40,172 bases of DNA. Origin: Paraburkholderia sp. LEh10. GTDB lineage: Bacteria > Pseudomonadota > Gammaproteobacteria > Burkholderiales > Burkholderiaceae. Every line of letters begins with the position of its first letter. The stretch's first letter is position 1. The stretch is taken from the NCBI RefSeq assembly GCF_017814945.1, contig NZ_JAGIPX010000068.1, positions 1 to 40,172 on the forward strand, written 5' to 3'. The translations under genes were made by a program, and so were the position numbers. Below the pieces are notes generated by a model. The model saw nothing but the letters and a program-made list of their open reading frames with translations, was not told the DNA's origin and made no database searches. This document shows positions 34,509 to 40,172 of the stretch, piece after piece.

Positions 34509-37500
34509 TCAGTGGAAGTCGCGGCTCGTCGATTGCAAGCCGCCCAGCAGATGCGACATATCGACGAGCCGTTGCGCGACCAGGTGCCGCACTTCGCCTT
34601 CGCATTGCCAGGTGCCGTAGACGGCGAGCAGCGAGGCGCCGAGCGCTTCCCGCCGCTGCTTCTCCAGCAGGCTCGGCCAGATGATCACATTGACGTTGCC
34701 CGTTTCGTCCTCGATCGTGACGAACAACACGCCCTTCGCGGTGCCCGGCCGCTGCCGCACGGTGACGATGCCGCAACCGCGCGCAAGCCGTCCGTTGCGA
34801 TAGTTGCGCAGCGTCGACGCGGGCATCAGGCGCTGCTCCAGCAGCACGGGCCGCAGCAGTTCCAGCGGATGACGGCCGAGCGTCAGCCCGACTGACCGGT
34901 AATCCGCGACGATGTCCTGCGCCTCCGATGGCGCGCCCAGTTCGGGCGTATCGTCCTGAATGGCCGTGCCCGACAGCATGTCCCTGTCGGGCACGGCCGC
35001 CACCGAATGCCACAATGCCTCACGCCGGTTGCCCGCCAGCGACGACAACGCATTCGCGTCAGCGAGCACATGCAGATCGCGCCGGTCGAGTTGCGCGCGG
35101 CGCGCGAGATCGTGAACGCTTCCGAACGGCCGCACGGCGCGTGAATTCTCGATCCGCTCCGCCGCGCCATCCTTCATGCCGCGCAGAAGCGACAGGCCGA
35201 GACGGACCGCGGGACGCGCATGGCCCTTCACCCCTTCGAGCGCCGAGTCCCAGCCGCTCACCGTCACATCGACGGGCAATACCTGCACGCCGTGGCGCCG
35301 CGCGTCCTGCACGAGTTGCGACGGCGTGTAAAAGCCCATTGGCTGGCTGTTGAGCATCGCGGCGAGGAACGCCTCGGGCTCGTGACATTTCAGCCAACTG
35401 CTCGCGTACACCAGCAGTGCGAAACTCGCCGCGTGGCTCTCCGGAAAGCCATATTCACCGAAGCCCTTGATCTGTTCGAAGATGGCTTCGGCAAAGCTCT
35501 GGTCGTAGCCGCGCGCCTGCATCCCGTTGACGATGCGATCGTAGTATTTTTCGAGGCCGCCCTTGCGCTTCCACGCAGCCATCGCGCGACGCAACTGGTC
35601 GGCTTCGCCCGGCGTGAAGCCCGCCGCGAGAATCGCGACCTGCATCACCTGCTCCTGGAAGATCGGCACGCCCAGCGTGCGACCCAAAGCGGCCTTCAAT
35701 GCGTCGCTGGGATAAGTGACGGGCTCGAAGCCCTGCCGACGCCGCAAATAAGGATGCACCGCCCCGCCCTGAATCGGCCCCGGCCGCACGATCGCCACTT
35801 CGATCACGAGATCGTAGAACTTGCGCGGCCGCAGACGCGGCAGCATGCTCATCTGCGCGCGCGATTCGATCTGGAACACGCCAACCGTATCGGCGTTGGA
35901 GATCATGTCGTAAGTTGCTTCGTCTTCGGGCGGAATGTCCTGCATCTCGAAGCGCTCGCCGCGCCGGTCCGACACGAGATCCAGTGTGCGCCGGATCGCC
36001 GACAGCATGCCGAGCGCGAGCACATCAACCTTCAGCAGGCCGAGCGATTCGAGATCGTCCTTGTCCCATTCGATCACCGAGCGATCGGCCATCGCCGCAT
36101 TCTCGACGGGCACGAGCCGCGTGAGCTTGCCGCGGCTGATCACAAAGCCACCCGAATGCTGCGACAGATGGCGCGGAAAGTTGAGCAGTTGCGACGCGAG
36201 ACGCGCCCACGCCTGGATCAGCGGCTTGTCGGGATCGAGCCCCGACTCTTTGAAACGCTTGAGCAGATCGTGACTCGTATCGAACCAGTGATGCGACTTC
36301 GCGACGGCATCGACGATCTGCGGATCGACGCCAAGCGCCTTGCCCGTTTCGCGTAACGCGCCGCGCGGCCGATACGTCGACACGGCCGCCGCGATCGCCG
36401 CGCGGTCGCGCCCGTACTTGCGATAGATGTACTGAATCACTTCCTCGCGCCGCTGATGCTCGAAGTCGACGTCGATATCGGGCGGCTCGCCGCGCTCCTT
36501 CGAAATGAAACGCTCGAACAGCATGTTGCCGCGCGCCGGGTCCACCTCCGTCACGCCGAGGCAGTAGCACACCGCGGAATTGGCCGCCGACCCGCGCCCC
36601 TGACACAGAATGTGCTGGCTGCGCGCATAACGCACGATGTCGTAGACGGTCAGAAAGTACGGCTCGTAGCCGAGGTCCGCGATCAGCGCAAGCTCGTGCT
36701 CGATCTGCTCCTGCACATTGAACGGAATGCCCGACGGAAAACGATGCTGCGCACCGATGTAGGTCTCCTGCCGCAGATACGCAGTCGGTGTGAAGCCTGC
36801 AGGCACGAGTTCGTCCGGATATTCGTAGCGAAGTTCGTCGAGTGAAAAGGTACAGCGCGACAGCACACTGATTGTCTCGCGCAGCGTGTGATCGGGATAC
36901 AGGTTCGCGATGCGCAGGCGCGAACGCAGATGCTGTTCGGCATTCGGCGCGAGTTCATAGCCGCACTCGTGCACCGGCCTGCCGACGCGGATCGCCGTCA
37001 TCGTGTCCTGTAGCGGCTTGCGCGAGCGCACGTGCATCACGACCTGGCCCAATGCGACGACGGGCACGCTCTGTTTGTTGGCGACATATTCGACTGAGCC
37101 GCGATGAATGTCGTCCATCGCGCGCTGATGCAGCACGAGCCCGACCCACGCGCGATCGGGGAACGTCTCGTCGAGCCATTCGATCTGCGCTTCGAGCACC
37201 TCTTCGTTCGCGGGGAAGTCGGGCACGAGGATCGCGAGGCAATCGGGCATGCCGCGCAGATGCGCGTTCTCGCGATCGGGCCGCGACAGGTCGTGCGGCG
37301 TCAGGCGATACTCGCCCTTGGGCGCGCGCGTGCGCGCGAGCGTAATCAGTTCGGACAGGTTGCCGTAGCCTTCGCGATTCTGCGCGAGCAGAATCAGGCC
37401 GAACGCGGGCGTGCCGTCGGCATTGCGCAACCGCAAGTACGAACCGATGACGAGCGGCAAACCGACCTCTTTCGCAGCGACATGCGCGCGCACGACGCCC

Positions 37501-37658
37501 GCGAGCGAGCATTCGTCGGTGACTGCAAGCCCCGAATAACCGAGCTGGAACGCGCGCTCGGCAAGTTCCTCCGCATGCGACGCGCCATGCAGAAACGTGA
37601 AGTTCGAAAAGCAGAACAGCTCGGCGTAGGCCGGCAACGTATTGAACGTCGTATCCAT
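34509..37658 (-). CDS. dnaE2: Error-prone DNA polymerase DnaE2 (ImuC)
   Basis: DnaE2 is the translesion polymerase of the SOS mutagenesis cassette. The 1049-residue protein has the N-terminal PHP region (YAELFCFSNFTFLHGASHAEELAERA), the catalytic acidic motif PPDIDVDFEHQRREEV, the fingers/palm run through QHSGGFVISRG, and an OB-fold C-terminus (RGCGIVTVRQRPGTAKGVLFVTIEDETG). Length is normal for the family. It starts six bases after imuB and belongs to the imuA-imuB-dnaE2 operon. No beta-clamp site could be judged without comparison. Confidence 0.97.
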   Translation of the reverse strand: MDTTFNTLPAYAELFCFSNFTFLHGASHAEELAERAFQLGYSGLAVTDECSLAGVVRAHVAAKEVGLPLVIGSYLRLRNADGTPAFGLILLAQNREGYGNLSELITLARTRAPKGEYRLTPHDLSRPDRENAHLRGMPDCLAILVPDFPANEEVLEAQIEWLDETFPDRAWVGLVLHQRAMDDIHRGSVEYVANKQSVPVVALGQVVMHVRSRKPLQDTMTAIRVGRPVHECGYELAPNAEQHLRSRLRIANLYPDHTLRETISVLSRCTFSLDELRYEYPDELVPAGFTPTAYLRQETYIGAQHRFPSGIPFNVQEQIEHELALIADLGYEPYFLTVYDIVRYARSQHILCQGRGSAANSAVCYCLGVTEVDPARGNMLFERFISKERGEPPDIDVDFEHQRREEVIQYIYRKYGRDRAAIAAAVSTYRPRGALRETGKALGVDPQIVDAVAKSHHWFDTSHDLLKRFKESGLDPDKPLIQAWARLASQLLNFPRHLSQHSGGFVISRGKLTRLVPVENAAMADRSVIEWDKDDLESLGLLKVDVLALGMLSAIRRTLDLVSDRRGERFEMQDIPPEDEATYDMISNADTVGVFQIESRAQMSMLPRLRPRKFYDLVIEVAIVRPGPIQGGAVHPYLRRRQGFEPVTYPSDALKAALGRTLGVPIFQEQVMQVAILAAGFTPGEADQLRRAMAAWKRKGGLEKYYDRIVNGMQARGYDQSFAEAIFEQIKGFGEYGFPESHAASFALLVYASSWLKCHEPEAFLAAMLNSQPMGFYTPSQLVQDARRHGVQVLPVDVTVSGWDSALEGVKGHARPAVRLGLSLLRGMKDGAAERIENSRAVRPFGSVHDLARRAQLDRRDLHVLADANALSSLAGNRREALWHSVAAVPDRDMLSGTAIQDDTPELGAPSEAQDIVADYRSVGLTLGRHPLELLRPVLLEQRLMPASTLRNYRNGRLARGCGIVTVRQRPGTAKGVLFVTIEDETGNVNVIIWPSLLEKQRREALGASLLAVYGTWQCEGEVRHLVAQRLVDMSHLLGGLQSTSRDFH

Positions 37659-37664
37659 CGCGCG

Positions 37665-39134
37665 TCATCCGAACAGGCCATGCAGGAACCAGCGTGGCTC
37701 CTCTTCGGCATCGCGGCTGCTGACGCGCTCGCGATAAATCCAGTAGCAAGTGCGGTCTTCGCCCTGCGCAACGAAGTAGTCACGCGTGACGAGTGCACCG
37801 TCGAACCAGCCTGCTTCGATACGCTCGCCCGGCGACACCATCTTCAGCGGCGAACCGTAAAACGGCCGGTGCTGGCGCATCAGCAGGCGCACGGGCGTCG
37901 CCAGCATCCACGTCGGACGCGGCAAGCCCTTGGGTAGCTGCATCCTCTTTTCCGAGTGGTTCACGCTCACCCAGCGGTTCGCGATCTCGGGCCGATAGTC
38001 CGCCGTCGGCGCGGGGCGCAATACATTTTCCTCACCATTGCGCGCGATCAGCAGTTCGATCAGCCTCGCCCGATCGGCGGGCGAACCGCCCGGCTGGGGA
38101 AAAAGCTGATCCGTGGCAGGCTCGGCAGCATCCACTTTCGATGCATCGAGCCGCAGCGCGATGATGGGCGCATCCAACGTGACGCGATGAAGCCGTTCCT
38201 TCACGAGACGCAGCAGATGGTCCTCGCGCCAGGTGGCCTCGCTCAAGGCGATGTCCATCGACGTTGGGGAAATTGCTTCGCGGCCGCGCTCGTGTTCGAG
38301 CGACAGCGTGATCGCCGTCACCGCGAGCTGCTTCGCACACAGCCAGCCGCACAACTGCACGATCAGACGATGCGCGGCGAACACGGCGCCGTCCGCATGT
38401 TCCAGACGATCGGGTAGTTCGAGACGCGCGCTGAATGTGGGCGGCAGTTCGAGCCAGTCGAACAGTTCCGGCGCCGTACCGAATGCACGGTCGAGCGAAT
38501 CCAGCAAATGCTCGCCGCAACGGCGCTGCAAACCGGCGCGTGGCAGACGGCGCACATCGGCAATCGATTCGCAGCCCAGGCCGCCGAACCAGTCGGCAAA
38601 CGGACGGATCTCCCGCACGGCGAGCATCGGCAATGGCGCGAGCACGCGTTCGAGTGATGCAAGTTGCAGCACGCGCCGGTTGCCGTGTTTCGCCAGAAGC
38701 CATGCGCCCTGCCCGGTCGGCGCGGCGCTGATGCGTGCCGTCAGGCCGAGCGCATCGAGAATCGCCTTCGCCTGACGGCACAGCGACAGCAGCCCACCAA
38801 AAAGCCGCAAGCTCGCGCCGACTTCGACGAGTACCGTCGCTTCGTCGAGCAACGCGACATCGGGCGAAAACTTCATCAATGCCACGCCGACCTCACGTTG
38901 CGCCACGCTTTCGCGTGCGATGTCGCGCTCGTACAGGGCCGTTTCCGGCGACAGTGTCAGCACGCCACCGCGCTTCATGCCGAGCCGCACGCCGGCGGCA
39001 CGGGCCGCGCCGTCGGCGATCGCGACCTTGTCTTTCTCCAGCACCGCGCTGCCGTGCTCAGGCTCAGGCGACCACTTCGGTCGAAAGACCTCGAGCGACA
39101 ACTTCGGCAGATGGACGGCGAGAAAGACGCGCAT
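37665..39134 (-). CDS. imuB: ImuB, inactive Y-family polymerase-like protein
   Basis: ImuB is a Y-family relative that lacks polymerase activity and tethers DnaE2 to the beta clamp. The 489-residue sequence begins MRVFLAVHLPKLSLEVFRP, where the catalytic-acidic site of active Y-family members is replaced (VHLPKL), consistent with this. It includes LLDEATVLVEVGASLRLFGG and a C-terminal region ending near EEPRWFLHGLFG. It overlaps the imuA 3' end by 71 bases and ends six bases before dnaE2. Confidence 0.95.
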   Translation of the reverse strand: MRVFLAVHLPKLSLEVFRPKWSPEPEHGSAVLEKDKVAIADGAARAAGVRLGMKRGGVLTLSPETALYERDIARESVAQREVGVALMKFSPDVALLDEATVLVEVGASLRLFGGLLSLCRQAKAILDALGLTARISAAPTGQGAWLLAKHGNRRVLQLASLERVLAPLPMLAVREIRPFADWFGGLGCESIADVRRLPRAGLQRRCGEHLLDSLDRAFGTAPELFDWLELPPTFSARLELPDRLEHADGAVFAAHRLIVQLCGWLCAKQLAVTAITLSLEHERGREAISPTSMDIALSEATWREDHLLRLVKERLHRVTLDAPIIALRLDASKVDAAEPATDQLFPQPGGSPADRARLIELLIARNGEENVLRPAPTADYRPEIANRWVSVNHSEKRMQLPKGLPRPTWMLATPVRLLMRQHRPFYGSPLKMVSPGERIEAGWFDGALVTRDYFVAQGEDRTCYWIYRERVSSRDAEEEPRWFLHGLFG

Positions 39135-39771
39135 GACGGGAAAGCAAAACAGGAGTGGGTTGAAGAGAAATCGACAGAGGCTCGGCGCGTGTTGGGCCTC
39201 GTCGTTTCACAATGTCGACCATCAGGCCGTCAGCCGAGGGCCGCAAGGCCAGCCGCAGTAGCGCCGGCGAAGAGTCCTGCGCCGATGCGAGCGGCCGGAC
39301 CATGATGAAGAGCGTCTCGGATGACTGCGCGGCCAGATGCAGGCGGCGCAGCGACGACGCCTGCGCGTGCTGCGCCCACAAGATCAGCGCGCCGTAACTG
39401 CCGGTGCGCAGAATCTGTTCGGCGGACCAGAAGGCATCGGCGCTTTTGGGAGCTTTGATTTGCAGCAGCTTATCGAGTGAAAGCCCGATGTAATTGAGCC
39501 CCAGACCGTCTGGGATATGCGGCGGCTGCACCAACGCGATGGAGCGTTCGCCCAGCGAACTCAGTGCAGGCCGCAACAGGCGCATTTCACCGACGCCCGG
39601 CACCTGAACCAGCAAATCGACAAGCGCGCCGATTGGCCAGCCACCGCCGGGCAACTCGATCGATAGCGCGGGATAGCCCGTGTCGAGCGTGCACCGCCCT
39701 CCGCGCGCGAGCTGCGAGGCTCGCCATAGCGAGGGGTGGATTTCTTCGGCACGAGTAGCTGTGACTGACAT
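39064..39771 (-). CDS. imuA: ImuA, RecA-like translesion synthesis protein
   Basis: ImuA is the first gene of the imuA-imuB-dnaE2 operon and resembles SulA/RecA-like proteins. The 235-residue protein shows EEIHPSLWRASQLARGG at the start, ELPGGGWPIGALVDLLVQVPGVGEMRLL (with the P-loop region degraded) and FWSAEQILRTGSYGALILW. Its last 71 bases are read in another frame as the start of imuB. The start at 39771 is 16 bases from a LexA box, so the transcript leader is very short. Function is required for DnaE2-dependent mutagenesis. Confidence 0.94.
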   Translation of the reverse strand: MSVTATRAEEIHPSLWRASQLARGGRCTLDTGYPALSIELPGGGWPIGALVDLLVQVPGVGEMRLLRPALSSLGERSIALVQPPHIPDGLGLNYIGLSLDKLLQIKAPKSADAFWSAEQILRTGSYGALILWAQHAQASSLRRLHLAAQSSETLFIMVRPLASAQDSSPALLRLALRPSADGLMVDIVKRRGPTRAEPLSISLQPTPVLLSRHARLSRRPSAEVVARGLSTEVVA

Positions 39772-39787
39772 TGGCGTAGGAAAATAC

Positions 39788-39803
39788 CTGTATATATGTA
39801 CAG
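39788..39803 (-). promoter_or_regulatory. LexA (SOS) box upstream of imuA
   Basis: CTGTATATATGTACAG is a perfect match to the CTGT-N8-ACAG consensus used by LexA in gamma/betaproteobacteria. It lies 16 bases from the imuA start and should repress the imuA-imuB-dnaE2 operon until DNA damage. Confidence 0.92.
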
Positions 39804-39842
39804 TATCCTACACGGAAATGATGAAAGGAATCGCGCCCTTTT

Positions 39843-40172
39843 GTAAGCGCCCGGGGAAGGCACGGTCGAGAGGTAGCGACAGCGTTCAGGCAGTGACGGT
39901 GTGGGATTTCCAGCGATGCGGCAGCAACTGAGCGATGTCGTCGGCTCGATGGGTGGGCAAGCGATTCAGTACATCTTTGAGGTAGACGTACGGATCATGG
40001 CCGTTGAGTTGCGCTGACCGAATCAGGCTCATGATCGCGGCTGCACGTTGCCCCGCACGTAAAGAGCCCGCGAAGAGCCAGTTCGCCCTTCCCAGGGCAA
40101 GCTCGTGCTCATTCTGCCCATATCGGGCAGGAAATTGAAGTCCATTATCGTTGGCATCCGCTATATGGTCGC
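39843..40172 (-). mobile_element. IS66-family insertion sequence, one end (continues past window)
   Basis: The element begins at 39843 with GTAAGCGCCCGGGGAAGGC, the GTAA-starting terminal repeat of IS66-family elements. The transposase C-terminus follows 43 bases in, on the minus strand. IS66 makes 8-bp target duplications; the eight bases outside the end are GCCCTTTT (39835-39842), but the other end is outside the window so the duplication cannot be confirmed. Confidence 0.85.
39886..40172 (-). CDS. tnpC: IS66 family transposase (TnpC), C-terminal fragment
   Basis: The minus strand reads without stops from the window edge to a TGA at 39886: QYGQNEHELALGRANWLF-like text (visible as PARYGQNEHELALGRANW), then AGSLRAGQRAAAIMSLIRSAQ, LNGHDPYVYLKDVLNRLP and a terminal LPHRWKSHTVTA. 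This is the IS66 transposase C-terminal domain (the 'GRxNWLFAGS...A..IxSLIxxAxLNGxDPxxYLxDVL' pattern). Only about 95 codons are in the window; the frame looks intact. Confidence 0.95.
   Translation of the reverse strand, partial: DHIADANDNGLQFPARYGQNEHELALGRANWLFAGSLRAGQRAAAIMSLIRSAQLNGHDPYVYLKDVLNRLPTHRADDIAQLLPHRWKSHTVTA

Noticed and set aside
33358..35013. Minus-strand 551-codon frame crossing copZ, the RmlD-like gene and the dnaE2 end
   Set aside because: It crosses genes on both strands, has no domain and is Arg-rich.
35220..36356. Plus-strand frames inside dnaE2
   Set aside because: Antisense shadows of a clear polymerase gene.

Overview
The window looks like a chromosomal segment of a high-GC betaproteobacterium of the Burkholderia/Paraburkholderia group. 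The evidence is strongly G/C-biased third codon positions, a two-part DUF4212 + sodium:solute symporter next to acs, a hemP gene, a complete ftrABCD ferrous-iron system, a DUF3563 microprotein, and an imuA-imuB-dnaE2 mutagenesis cassette. The genus is inferred from gene content only.

Layout. The left edge (1-1.3 kb) is accessory DNA: the first residues of a type VI secretion VgrG spike, an unrecognised small gene, a frameshifted gene and a small coiled-coil membrane protein. All of it abuts the 3' side of a tRNA-Ser(GGA), a classic island attachment position. From 1.5 to 6.1 kb lies an acetate/carboxylate module on the minus strand (acs, then the small and large symporter subunits). From 6.5 to 9.9 kb are a DMT transporter, a UPF0114 membrane protein and the iron-sulfur fumarase.

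From 9.9 to 22.1 kb the theme is iron: bacterioferritin (bfr), bacterioferritin-associated ferredoxin (bfd), the TonB-ExbB-ExbD energiser, the heme-uptake regulator/chaperone hemP, a GlcG/HbpS-type protein and the FtrABCD ferrous-iron importer. Four Fur-box-like sites lie upstream of bfr, bfd-tonB, hemP and ftrA, so storage, release, energy transduction and import are probably controlled together. MurI, a LysR regulator, pirin, OsmC and a DUF1857 protein are interspersed. Three elements here are not standard: a 20-residue membrane peptide gene between bfd and tonB, a 38-residue exported peptide gene beside exbD, and a strongly structured non-coding stretch after hemP.

From 22.3 to 34.5 kb are housekeeping and metabolic genes: uvrB, an aromatic aminotransferase, a 3-hydroxybutyrate dehydrogenase plus patatin operon, an aldo-keto reductase, rlmJ, an orphan ABC substrate-binding protein, a Pro-rich exported protein, a DUF3563 microprotein, and a divergent cueR/copZ copper pair followed by an RmlD-like reductase. 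From 34.5 to 39.8 kb is the SOS mutagenesis cassette imuA-imuB-dnaE2 with a perfect CTGT-N8-ACAG LexA box. The right edge is the end of an IS66-family element inserted just upstream of that SOS promoter.

No CRISPR array, rRNA or intact prophage was seen. I did not find a convincing wholly new multi-gene system. The best candidates for undescribed biology are the small peptides, the post-hemP RNA and the frameshifted gene pair beside the VgrG.
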